From Acinetobacter sp. MB5 (lineage in GTDB: Bacteria > Pseudomonadota > Gammaproteobacteria > Pseudomonadales > Moraxellaceae): a DNA stretch of 64,000 bases. The stretch is from the NCBI RefSeq assembly GCF_003261585.1, contig NZ_POVU01000007.1, forward strand, positions 62,001 through 126,000, in the 5' to 3' direction. A program made the translations under genes and the position numbers. Each line of letters opens with the position of its first letter. Positions within the stretch are counted from its first letter, which is position 1. Under the pieces are notes generated by a model. The model was not told the DNA's origin, searched no databases, and saw only the letters and a program-made list of their open reading frames with translations. Of the stretch, positions 18,493-26,801 are shown piece after piece.

Positions 18493-20451
18493 ATGCAAAT
18501 TACGACTCCTGATATTGGTGTAGATAAAGCAACTGTTGCTGAAATCTTGGTGAAGGTTGGTGACAGTATTGCTGAAAATGACAGCTTGGTTTTGCTTGAA
18601 TCCGATAAAGCCTCTGTTGAAGTGCCTAGCACTTCAGCAGGTGTGGTCAAAAGCATTTTGATCAAAGAAGGCGATAGCGTTGCTGAAGGTACAGTGCTTA
18701 TTGAACTTGAAGCAGCGGGTGCAGCACCTGCTGCAAAAGCAGAAGAAGTTGCAAAGCCTGCGCCAGTCGTAGAAACCGTTGCTCCAGTCGCAGCAGTACA
18801 AGCAGCACCTCAACCAGCAGTTGCAACCAGCAGCCAAGTGGTTGAAGTTCAAGTTCCTGACATTGGTGTAGAGAAAGCACTGGTTGGCGAAATTCTTGTC
18901 AAAGTTGGCGACAGCATCGAAGAGAATGACAGCATTGTTGTGGTTGAGTCTGACAAAGCGACAGTAGAAGTGCCAAGCACTGTTGCAGGTACAGTGGAAA
19001 GCGTTGAAATTAAAGAGGGTGACAGCGTTAAAGAAGGTGTGGTTTTAATTAAAGTTAAAACAACCTCTGCTGCTGCACCAGTACCTGTAGCTCAAGTTGT
19101 TGAAACGCAAGCTCCTGCTGCGCCAGTCGCTCAAGCGGCTGCGCCTGCACCAGCAGCACAACCAGCGGGTGATATTGAAATTCAAGTGCCTGATCTGGGT
19201 GTAGATAAAGCAGTCGTGGCTGAAATCTTGGTTCAGGTCGGTGACAAAGTTGAAGTTGACCAAAGCTTGGTGGTGGTTGAGTCTGACAAAGCAACTGTTG
19301 AAGTACCAAGTACTGTTGCGGGTGTGGTGAAAGCCATTCACCTACAGTCTGGACAAAACGTGTCACAAGGGATCTTGCTTGCAACGATTGCAGTTGAAGG
19401 CCAAGCATCACCAGTTGCAGCAGCTCCTGCTACAGCGAAAGCAGCTCCTGCACCAGTTGCAGCACCAGCAGCCAAAGTTGAAGCTCCAGCAGTTGAAACT
19501 CATGGTGCAGATAAGCTGACTAAAGAACAGCAAGATGCAAATGCGAAAGTGTATGCAGGACCAGCAGTTCGTAAGTTAGCACGTGAGCTTGGTGTGATCT
19601 TGGCACAAGTGAAAACTTCTGGTGAGCATGGTCGTGTCATGAAAGACGATGTTTACGCTTATGTAAAACAGCGTTTAACAACACCTGTTGAGGCACCTAA
19701 AGCGGCTGCAGCACCAGTTGCATCTGGCTTGCCATCATTACCAGACTTCAGTGCATTTGGTGGTGTTGAAGAGAAAGTCTTGACTCGCTTGCAGCAAGTT
19801 TCAATTCCACAATTGTCATTGAATAACTTTATTCCACAAGTGACTCAGTTTGACCTTGCGGATATTACTGAGCTTGAAGCGTGGCGTAATGATCTTAAAG
19901 GCAACTTTAAGAAAGAGGGCATTAGCCTGACCATTATGGCATTCATCATCAAGGCCGTTGCACACTTGCTTAAAGAAGAGCGTGAGTTTGCAGGTCACTT
20001 GTCAGATGATGGTAAATTAGTCTTGCTCCGTAACGAAATCCATATGGGTATTGCGGTTGCAACACCAGATGGCTTGACGGTTCCTGTATTACGTAACCCA
20101 GACCAAAAAACCATTAAGCAAATTGCGGTTGAGTTAGGTGTGATGGGTCAAAAAGCGCGTGATAAGAAATTGTCACCGAAAGACTTGCAAGGTGCAAACT
20201 TCACGATTTCAAGCTTGGGTGCAATTGGCGGTACGGCATTTACACCATTGGTGAACTGGCCTCAAGTGGCAATCTTGGGTATTTCTCCAGCAACGATGCA
20301 GCCAGTATGGAATGGTAAAGACTTTGAGCCACGCTTAATGTTGCCGTTGTCGTTGTCTTATGACCACCGTGTCATTAACGGTGCGGATGCTGCACGCTTT
20401 AGCAACAAGTTGACTAAACTTCTTGCCGATATTCGTAGTTTATTACTCTAA
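18493..20451 (+). CDS. aceF: Dihydrolipoyllysine acetyltransferase (E2), three lipoyl domains
   Basis: A protein of 652 residues, the core of the pyruvate dehydrogenase complex. Three lipoyl domains are joined by Ala/Pro-rich linkers; the lipoylated lysines in SDKA(S/T)VEVPS fall at about residues 39, 155 and 266. A peripheral-subunit-binding domain (GPAVRKLARELG) is near 355-395, and the catalytic acyltransferase domain ends with the active-site His in YDHRVINGADAARF (about 625). GAGGAGA precedes the ATG. The E3 gene lpd is absent here, so E3 must be encoded elsewhere. A terminator follows. Confidence 0.98.
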   Translation: MQITTPDIGVDKATVAEILVKVGDSIAENDSLVLLESDKASVEVPSTSAGVVKSILIKEGDSVAEGTVLIELEAAGAAPAAKAEEVAKPAPVVETVAPVAAVQAAPQPAVATSSQVVEVQVPDIGVEKALVGEILVKVGDSIEENDSIVVVESDKATVEVPSTVAGTVESVEIKEGDSVKEGVVLIKVKTTSAAAPVPVAQVVETQAPAAPVAQAAAPAPAAQPAGDIEIQVPDLGVDKAVVAEILVQVGDKVEVDQSLVVVESDKATVEVPSTVAGVVKAIHLQSGQNVSQGILLATIAVEGQASPVAAAPATAKAAPAPVAAPAAKVEAPAVETHGADKLTKEQQDANAKVYAGPAVRKLARELGVILAQVKTSGEHGRVMKDDVYAYVKQRLTTPVEAPKAAAAPVASGLPSLPDFSAFGGVEEKVLTRLQQVSIPQLSLNNFIPQVTQFDLADITELEAWRNDLKGNFKKEGISLTIMAFIIKAVAHLLKEEREFAGHLSDDGKLVLLRNEIHMGIAVATPDGLTVPVLRNPDQKTIKQIAVELGVMGQKARDKKLSPKDLQGANFTISSLGAIGGTAFTPLVNWPQVAILGISPATMQPVWNGKDFEPRLMLPLSLSYDHRVINGADAARFSNKLTKLLADIRSLLL

Positions 20452-20475
20452 TTTTTTGAGTAAAAATGAACATTT

Positions 20476-20503
20476 AAAACCTCGCTTCGGCGGGGTTTTT
20501 TTA
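20476..20503 (+). terminator. Terminator of aceEF
   Basis: An AAAACCTCGC / GCGGGGTTTT stem with a TTCG tetraloop and T-run. One T-G wobble is present. Confidence 0.9.
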
Positions 20504-20597
20504 TAGAAATTATTTTAGAAAATGCAGAATAAAAAACCTTTTAAAGTCTTAAAAAATACATAGAATAGCTGAAAATAAAAGCATTTTTGGTTTATGA

Positions 20598-20906
20598 ATG
20601 AAAGGTCAGCAGTCATATCTGTGGGGATATCTGAGCATGATGCTACCCTTTGCATTATTAATTTTATTGTTGATGTTTGCTTGGGTCAGTTTCTTGGATT
20701 TCCCATGGTCTTGGGTAAATTATTTGGTGTTAGGTATTGAAGCTACAGCCGCTATTTTTGTGTTGATTATTGAATATGAGGGGATGCGTACGCAAGGCGC
20801 AGCGGGTTGGACCAGTTTTAGCTTTGTGGGTGGAAGTCTATATTTTGCGTTTGTCTTGTTTTTAGCGCGTTTAATGGTGTGGGGCTATTTTAAATTTATA
20901 GTTTAA
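20598..20906 (+). CDS. Small membrane protein of unknown function
   Basis: A protein of 102 residues with three likely membrane spans: about 12-30 (MLPFALLILLLMFAWVSFL), 38-58 (NYLVLGIEATAAIFVLII) and 75-98. I do not recognise the family. The start at 20598 lacks a good ribosome site; an ATG at 20634 preceded by GGGGAT would remove 12 residues. It stands alone between the aceEF terminator and the convergent galBCD operon, so neighbours give no clue. Confidence 0.6.
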   Translation: MKGQQSYLWGYLSMMLPFALLILLLMFAWVSFLDFPWSWVNYLVLGIEATAAIFVLIIEYEGMRTQGAAGWTSFSFVGGSLYFAFVLFLARLMVWGYFKFIV

Positions 20907-21036
20907 TCAGAAATGATGTGTTTGGATCTATTTAGAGATCTACTGAACAATGAGAGCAAAGGAATTTACAGCTTACGTATTTAACTCGATGTGATTGGGA
21001 ATATATCAATAAGTTGCGAAATGCGAACAGAACTGG

Positions 21037-21063
21037 CTTGAACAAGCACTGCGCTTGTTCAAG
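21037..21063 (-). terminator. Possible terminator of galBCD
   Basis: A perfect 11-bp inverted repeat (CTTGAACAAGC / GCTTGTTCAAG) with a 5-nt loop lies just past the galD stop. It lacks a T-run on the minus strand, so it may be a 3'-end stabilising hairpin instead. Confidence 0.45.
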
Positions 21064-21076
21064 TAATACGGTATTT

Positions 21077-22201
21077 TTAAACAGCGACTGAATCGTGATG
21101 TGTCTGGCTTAATTTCTGAGTTTGGCGATTATCCCAAAGCTGTTGCGGAATCATCACAAAGCCATCGAATAATGCGCGTGCAGTGCGAATAAAGCCACAG
21201 CCTGTAATTTGCTGTTGTTCATTTCGCTCCAGTAACACGGTAAAACGTCCTGTCGGATGTTCGACGTTGAGGCGCTGTTTCAGGTCATTCGAGGTTTGTG
21301 CAACATCAAAGGCGACTGTGCCTTCAATCAGACAAGCAGTTGCAACACTGGTCGCGCCAAATACGCCAATTGCAGCGTGGCATTTATGCGGAATAAAGGT
21401 ACGGGTATGAATAGCACCGCCGCGAATGGCAGGCGAAACGATTGACATTTTCGGAACAGTCTTGTTGCTGACATCTCCCAGATTCATTTTCTGTCCAGCG
21501 ACTAAGCGAATGGCTTCGATTTGCTGTTTCAGCTTAATGTTGCTATCGAGTTGTTGAGGACTTTCAGTGCCGATAATCCCAAGATCAGCAGCATTAATAA
21601 GTACCACAGGCATGCCATTATCAATGCAGGTCACTGAAACGCCATAAATGGTGTCTTTGACGTTGCCTGTGGGTAACAGGCTGCCACAAGTTGAACCTTC
21701 AATATTCTGGAAGTTCAAAATGACTTCAGCAGAAGGTTGTGGGACACCATCAATATAAGTGTCACCGACATAATTCACTTCGGCATTTGGGGTTTGAATG
21801 GTGACTTTTGCAAGCTGTTCGGTATTTTGCATAAAAATCCGAACAGTGGTGCTATCGGCTTGTGCAGCAATTAAGCCACGCTCGACAGCAAACGGTGCAA
21901 CGCCTGACAAGATGTTGCCACAGTTTTGCCCATAATCCACCACAGCTTTTTCAACATTGACCTGTGCAAACAGGTAGTCAACATCGGCATCAGTACGTGA
22001 GGATTGGGATACAATCGCAACCTTACTGGTCAGTGAGTCTCCGCCACCAATACCGTCAATTTGACGTGCATCGGGAGATCCCATCACAGCAAGCAAGACC
22101 TGATCACGTAGAGCAGGGTCCTGCGGTAAATCAGACGCTAAAAAATATGCTGCTTTTGAGGTTCCTCCTCGCATCAGCATGCACCGTATTTTTGTTTGCA
22201 T
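21077..22201 (-). CDS. galD: 4-oxalomesaconate tautomerase (PrpF family)
   Basis: A protein of 374 residues of the PrpF/diaminopimelate-epimerase-like fold. The N-terminus IRCMLMRGGTSKAAYF is diagnostic, followed by GIGGGDSLTSKVAIV and DYGQNCGNILSG. In Pseudomonas putida GalD converts the keto form of 4-oxalomesaconate to the enol form in gallate breakdown. It is last in a galB-galC-galD operon, 4 bp after galC. PrpF-like aconitate isomerases look similar, but the partners point to GalD. Confidence 0.85.
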   Translation of the reverse strand: MQTKIRCMLMRGGTSKAAYFLASDLPQDPALRDQVLLAVMGSPDARQIDGIGGGDSLTSKVAIVSQSSRTDADVDYLFAQVNVEKAVVDYGQNCGNILSGVAPFAVERGLIAAQADSTTVRIFMQNTEQLAKVTIQTPNAEVNYVGDTYIDGVPQPSAEVILNFQNIEGSTCGSLLPTGNVKDTIYGVSVTCIDNGMPVVLINAADLGIIGTESPQQLDSNIKLKQQIEAIRLVAGQKMNLGDVSNKTVPKMSIVSPAIRGGAIHTRTFIPHKCHAAIGVFGATSVATACLIEGTVAFDVAQTSNDLKQRLNVEHPTGRFTVLLERNEQQQITGCGFIRTARALFDGFVMIPQQLWDNRQTQKLSQTHHDSVAV

Positions 22202-22205
22202 GGTC

Positions 22206-22919
22206 TTAACCTTCCAAGTCTTCCAAGCGATCTACATAAACCAGCCCTTTTTCTTCCAGTCGTGGGCGCATGTTGTAAATGTCTAAGCCAAGTTCACCAT
22301 TGGCCATACGAACACGTTTAGATTCTTCCAAATCCATACGTTTCTGGCTCAGGTCTTGTACTTTTGCGACTTCTTCACGGGAAACCACAACCACGCCATC
22401 ATCATCGGCAACAATCGCATCGCCTGGATTGATGAATTGGTCCGCACATACGATTGGCACATTCACTGAACCTAAAGTTTCTTTAACCGTACCTTGTGAA
22501 TACACGGCACGTGACCAAACGTGGAAGCCCATTTCACGTAGCACATGGCTGTCACGAATCCCGATATCACCAACTAAACCAATCACGCCACGTGATTTCA
22601 TTGAAGTTGCAAGCAAGTCGCCAAAGAAACCATCAGTACATGGTGAAGTCGGTGCAACCACAATAATGTCACCGGGTTGACATTGTTCAACGGCAACGTG
22701 GAACATCCAGTTGTCGCCTGGGGCAACCGATAATGTTACCGCAGAACCCGCAATGGTCACGCCTTGTTGAATTGGGCGAATGCGCGGTGCAAGCAAGCCT
22801 TTACGACCTTGTGCTTCATGGACAGTAGCCACACCGTACTCGGCTAATTTTTTAACGGTTTCAAAGTCTGCGCGGTCGATGTTACGAACAACGACACCTT
22901 TACGTCCGAGTAGACTCAT
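22206..22919 (-). CDS. galC: 4-carboxy-4-hydroxy-2-oxoadipate aldolase / oxaloacetate decarboxylase (RraA fold)
   Basis: A protein of 237 residues of the RraA-like class II aldolase family. It cleaves 4-carboxy-4-hydroxy-2-oxoadipate to pyruvate and oxaloacetate, the last step of gallate and protocatechuate 4,5-cleavage routes. [20 protein letters not shown] followed by GDIGIRD carries the conserved Gly-Asp, Arg and Asp active-site pattern. The ATG overlaps the galB stop by 4 bp and a strong GGAGG lies within the end of galB. RraA itself is shorter (about 160 residues). Confidence 0.88.
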   Translation of the reverse strand: MSLLGRKGVVVRNIDRADFETVKKLAEYGVATVHEAQGRKGLLAPRIRPIQQGVTIAGSAVTLSVAPGDNWMFHVAVEQCQPGDIIVVAPTSPCTDGFFGDLLATSMKSRGVIGLVGDIGIRDSHVLREMGFHVWSRAVYSQGTVKETLGSVNVPIVCADQFINPGDAIVADDDGVVVVSREEVAKVQDLSQKRMDLEESKRVRMANGELGLDIYNMRPRLEEKGLVYVDRLEDLEG

Positions 22920-23656
22920 GCCAAATCCTCCGTTACACGAGGGAAGATGCTTTGATATGCTTCTGCGTAAACAATATTTTTGGCACTGGTGATGCCGATA
23001 TTACGTTTTGCTTGAACACCGCGTTGTAACGCAACGCGCGTGTAGTATTCCCACAAATGTTCCTGACCTTGCATGCACTGAATCGCTGCGTATTTCTTGT
23101 CCCAAACACTGGTAATGTCGAGGAATACATCTGGTTTCCAGTTACATTGTTCAGGTTGGTGTGGTTCGAAGCAGTAGAATGGCGGTGCACCAATGATTTT
23201 TTGACCCGGATTGTGACCTTCCGCCTGCGCAATGATGCGTGCTTCTTGCGCCAAATGCGTTGCACGAGGGTGGTCGTAGTTGTACGGGTCTTGCAATGAA
23301 TGGCTCATCACAAAACTTGGTTGTAACTCACGGTAAATATCCGCCAGTTTAAAAATGATGTCGTTGTTGGTTGGTAATGGATAATCGCCCAAATTTAAAA
23401 ATTCAATGCTTGCACCCAGCGCTTCAGCGGCTGCACGCGCTTCTTGCTCACGGACTTCTTTTACTCTTTCTTCGGTCATCCCTGCCTGACGCCACAATTT
23501 TGCAGACTCGCCACGCTCACCATATGACAAACAAACCACATGCATGTTATAGCCTTGTTCTTTATGCAGTGCGATTGCACCACCTGCACGCCACACGAAA
23601 TCCGCCGAGTGGGCACTGATTACAAGACCTGATTTTTTTGCAGTATTGTCATTCAT
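22916..23656 (-). CDS. galB: 4-oxalomesaconate hydratase (PIG-L type)
   Basis: A protein of 246 residues from the ATG at 23656, which has AAAGGAGA upstream; a longer frame to 23686 lacks a ribosome site. It belongs to the PIG-L/LmbE deacetylase fold. The zinc motif is [12 protein letters not shown] (the AHxDD-like site) with a second ligand region [11 protein letters not shown] near residue 130. In Pseudomonas, GalB of this fold hydrates 4-oxalomesaconate and is not a deacetylase. The operon with galC and galD supports that reading. It is divergent from the LysR-type regulator. Confidence 0.85.
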   Translation of the reverse strand: MNDNTAKKSGLVISAHSADFVWRAGGAIALHKEQGYNMHVVCLSYGERGESAKLWRQAGMTEERVKEVREQEARAAAEALGASIEFLNLGDYPLPTNNDIIFKLADIYRELQPSFVMSHSLQDPYNYDHPRATHLAQEARIIAQAEGHNPGQKIIGAPPFYCFEPHQPEQCNWKPDVFLDITSVWDKKYAAIQCMQGQEHLWEYYTRVALQRGVQAKRNIGITSAKNIVYAEAYQSIFPRVTEDLA

Positions 23657-23714
23657 AGATAATCTCCTTTGTACAAGCATATTCACATGTGCTAAAAGGA
23701 AAAGGTAATGACTT

Positions 23715-23736
23715 TAACTCGTAGAGATATGAGTTT
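23715..23736. promoter_or_regulatory. Candidate LysR-type operator between galB and the regulator
   Basis: AACTC, ten bases, then GAGTT form a dyad in the 105-bp divergent spacer. This is the usual size for a LysR T-N11-A site. It is inferred only from symmetry and position. Confidence 0.45.
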
Positions 23737-23767
23737 TATTTATGCTGCAAAACCATAGGAAATGACG

Positions 23768-24979
23768 ATGTGCTCCAATCCGCAAACTGTTAATTTGATG
23801 CAGTTAAAGTTCTTTTTGGTGGTGGCAACATTTCAGAATATTTCCAAAGCTGCCGAGCATTTATTCCGCACACAGTCCGCAGTGACACGGGCAATCAGTG
23901 ACTTAGAACATCAGCTGAATAGTCAATTGTTTGAACGACATCATAATGGGGTGATTCTGACCGAAATCGGGCAGCATATTTATACCCAAGCACAAGCCGC
24001 AATTCGGGAGTTGCAGCAGATTCCGATTTTAGTTAAACAGCAACATGCAGAATCTACAGAAAACTTACCTGAACCTTTCTTTTTATATAACACACGCCGT
24101 TTAGAGATTTTTGCCACGCTGTATTTAACCAAAGGCATGAAAAATACCGCATCACTATTGCACATTACTCAGCCTGCGGTCAGTTCAGCGATTAAGCTGC
24201 TTGAAGAATCACTCAAGACAGAGCTGTTTATCCGTACTCCAAATGGCATTAAAGCCACGCCTATTTGTGATCAGATTCAGGAAAATATCAAACGCTGTCT
24301 GAATATCATTGCCGATATTCCGAATCAGGCCGCCAATTTTTTTGGACAGTTACAGGGCACAGTGAAAATCGGGGCATTGCCACTGATTCGAACTTACATT
24401 TTACCCAAAGCGATTGCCATGTTAGCTGGGCAATATCCCAATATTCATTTTCTGACGTTTGAAAATGCCTATGAGTCCTTGGTGGCGCAGTTACGTGCGG
24501 GGGATATTGATTTTATTGTGGGGGCATTACGTCCGCAGGAACAGTCATCAGATCTGGAAAATCAGATTTTGTTTGAAGAAAACATGTTTATGGTGGTACG
24601 TGCCAAGCATCCATTGTTGCGTAAGACGACTTTAAAACCACGTGATCTGTTGCAGGCACAGTGGATTTTGCCACGATCTAACGCACCAGCTCGGCAGCTA
24701 TTTGAAGAGAATTTTGCATCACTCGAATTGCCCGCTCCACAACCGACCATTGAAACGGGGGATTTGGCACTGACACGTGGCTTGCTGTTACAGTCCAACA
24801 TGATTGCCGTGGTGTCGGCACAGCAAATGAAATATGAGCTAGATCAAGGCTTAATTAAGAAATTACCGTTTGAATTACAGCAGACGACACGACAAATCGG
24901 ACTGATTTTCCGTAAAAATAGTGTGCAGTCTGCGGCCAGTCAGGCATTGATTGAATGTATTCAAAATAGTGTTATCTGA
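23768..24979 (+). CDS. galR: LysR-type regulator with two HTH domains, probably of gallate genes
   Basis: A protein of 403 residues from the ATG at 23768, which has AGGA at good spacing; an ATG at 23762 is too close to it. Typical LysR proteins have about 300. The first LysR HTH is at about 10-68 (KAAEHLFRTQSAVTRAISDL). A second LysR-like HTH is at about 110-170 (TASLLHITQPAVSSAIKLLE), then a substrate-binding domain from about 195 (GTVKIGALPLIRTYILPKAI). Position divergent from galBCD and upstream of the transporter suggests it senses gallate or a pathway intermediate. The symbol rests on context. Confidence 0.75.
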   Translation: MCSNPQTVNLMQLKFFLVVATFQNISKAAEHLFRTQSAVTRAISDLEHQLNSQLFERHHNGVILTEIGQHIYTQAQAAIRELQQIPILVKQQHAESTENLPEPFFLYNTRRLEIFATLYLTKGMKNTASLLHITQPAVSSAIKLLEESLKTELFIRTPNGIKATPICDQIQENIKRCLNIIADIPNQAANFFGQLQGTVKIGALPLIRTYILPKAIAMLAGQYPNIHFLTFENAYESLVAQLRAGDIDFIVGALRPQEQSSDLENQILFEENMFMVVRAKHPLLRKTTLKPRDLLQAQWILPRSNAPARQLFEENFASLELPAPQPTIETGDLALTRGLLLQSNMIAVVSAQQMKYELDQGLIKKLPFELQQTTRQIGLIFRKNSVQSAASQALIECIQNSVI

Positions 24980-25360
24980 ATTTAAGATATTGAATAATAA
25001 AAAATTATAGTTGTTTTAGGCTAAAGTCGAATATAAATAAAAATCATACCTGTCGTGGTGAAACGCATTATCTTTTCTGGGCAAACAGTTATAAAAATAG
25101 CCACATGAATAGAGCTTGATCTTGGCATACATGTTCTTTGACATCGTTATGTTCAAGACCAATAAAAAGATGATGAAGGATTTAGCACAAGGAAGAGATA
25201 GGCAATCGTGCAGATGATGAGCTTGGAAATCACATCTCAACAATCGCTTGTTTTTAGATTAATCAATCTTCTCCATCACTAGAAAATGGTATTGCATAGT
25301 GCCATGGAGATGTTTTGCCTAAATATTCACCTTAGACAAGGTGAGCAATGGAAAAAGCAT
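24980..25360. other. Intergenic region upstream of the gallate transporter gene
   Basis: This is 381 bp with no convincing gene. Short frames exist on both strands: 75 codons on the minus strand at 25016-25243, and about 28 codons from an ATG near 25128 on the plus strand. None has a ribosome site or family likeness. It should hold the promoter of the transporter-porin pair. I saw no copy of the AACTC-N10-GAGTT dyad here. Confidence 0.5.
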
Positions 25361-26707
25361 ATGGATATATTCAATGAATTAAAGACCAAACCCATGAATA
25401 GCTATCGCTGGCTGCTCGTGGCACTGTGTATTTTACTGAATGTTGTCGATGGTTATGATGTGCAAGTCATGTCTTTTACTGCAACATCGGTGTCAAAGGA
25501 ATGGGCACTTTCAGGTTCAGAGTTAGGTATTTTGATCAGTTTAGGCTTGATCGGAATGGCGATAGGTTCGCTGTTTATTGCTCCAATTGCTGACTCGGTT
25601 GGACGCCGTACTATTATTCTCTCTTGCTTATTATTATCTGGCATCACCATGCTGGTGAGTAGTCATGCTGATTCAGCATTCCAGTTAGGGACATTGCGCT
25701 TGATTACAGGGATTGGTATTGGTGGCTTACTGACCAATGGCGCGGTAATGGCCAATGAGTTCTCAACCACAAAATGGAAAAACCTTTCCGTTGCCTTGTT
25801 GTCGACTGGTTATGCGATGGGTGCAGTGTTTGGTGGCATGATTGCATTCCGTCTGATTGGAACTGTGGGCTGGCGTACGGTGTTTTTATGTGGTGGTTTA
25901 TTCACATTAACTGTCTTGGTTTTAGTTTACTTTATTTTGCCTGAATCTGTTGAATATCAACTCATTAAACGAAAACCAAATACCTTGGAGCGTATCAACA
26001 AGACTTTAGCGAAATTTAAAATCAGTACGATTGATGCTTTCCCGATCTATCAACAAGTTTCAACAGGTAAAGTCACGATTGCGAGTTTGTTTAAAGGTCA
26101 ACTTAAAGTTCGCACATTGTTTGTATGGGTTGCTTTTTTCTCGGTCATGGCAGGTCAGTACTTTATTTTGACTTGGACACCAAAATTACTTTCTATGGCA
26201 GGTATGACACCTGAACAAGGGGTAAGCTTGGGGATTATTTTGAACTTTGGTGGAATTTTTGGTGCGATCTTGATGGCATTCTTGACCGTGCGCTTCAAAA
26301 TTCACTTTGTGTTATCGACTTTCTTTGCTGCGACAGCAGCGTGCATTACGGTGTTTGTACTGAACTCTGGGGACTTTGCCAGTGCCATGTGGATCGCAGT
26401 ACTTGTGGGTGTCTTTAACAATGGCTGTGTCGCGGGGATGTATGCGTTAGCGAACAGTACTTATGACACAGAAGTTCGTGCAACAGGTGTAGGTTCTGCA
26501 ATTACCATGGGCCGTTTGGGTGGAATTCTGTCACCTTTGGGGGCGGGCTATTTATTGGATGCAGGTGTAAAACCATTACACCTATACAACTTCGATGCTG
26601 TGTTATTCGGGGTCGGGTGTGTGATGATTATCTTGATGTATATCGCTGTTCGAAAACAAAATTTGGGTAAAACTGTCGCTCAGACACAACAACATACCAC
26701 ACCATAA
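25361..26707 (+). CDS. galT: Aromatic acid:H+ symporter, MFS (AAHS family), probable gallate transporter
   Basis: A protein of 448 residues from the ATG at 25361; the open frame extends upstream without support. It has twelve membrane spans. AAHS markers are LNVVDGYDVQVMSF in span 1 and the loop 2-3 motif DSVGRRTIILS; GIGIGGLLTNGAV lies in span 4. The best known relatives are PcaK and GalT, which import hydroxybenzoates or gallate. Position after the regulator and before a porin supports gallate, but the substrate is inferred. The next gene starts 94 bp downstream. Confidence 0.78.
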   Translation: MDIFNELKTKPMNSYRWLLVALCILLNVVDGYDVQVMSFTATSVSKEWALSGSELGILISLGLIGMAIGSLFIAPIADSVGRRTIILSCLLLSGITMLVSSHADSAFQLGTLRLITGIGIGGLLTNGAVMANEFSTTKWKNLSVALLSTGYAMGAVFGGMIAFRLIGTVGWRTVFLCGGLFTLTVLVLVYFILPESVEYQLIKRKPNTLERINKTLAKFKISTIDAFPIYQQVSTGKVTIASLFKGQLKVRTLFVWVAFFSVMAGQYFILTWTPKLLSMAGMTPEQGVSLGIILNFGGIFGAILMAFLTVRFKIHFVLSTFFAATAACITVFVLNSGDFASAMWIAVLVGVFNNGCVAGMYALANSTYDTEVRATGVGSAITMGRLGGILSPLGAGYLLDAGVKPLHLYNFDAVLFGVGCVMIILMYIAVRKQNLGKTVAQTQQHTTP

Positions 26708-26801
26708 ATTAACAAAAAATCCAAATCAAAAAAGGCAAGCCAATGGAACTTGGATGTTCCATGGCATGGCTTGCTATTGCCATGCAAAAGGATAGGCAAA
26801 T

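Noticed and set aside
22279..22680. 133-codon frame antisense to galC
   Set aside because: It is the mirror of a well-conserved gene; its Ser/Thr/Arg-rich product is a shadow.
25016..25243. 75-codon minus-strand frame before the transporter gene
   Set aside because: No ribosome site, no family resemblance, and a composition typical of chance frames.
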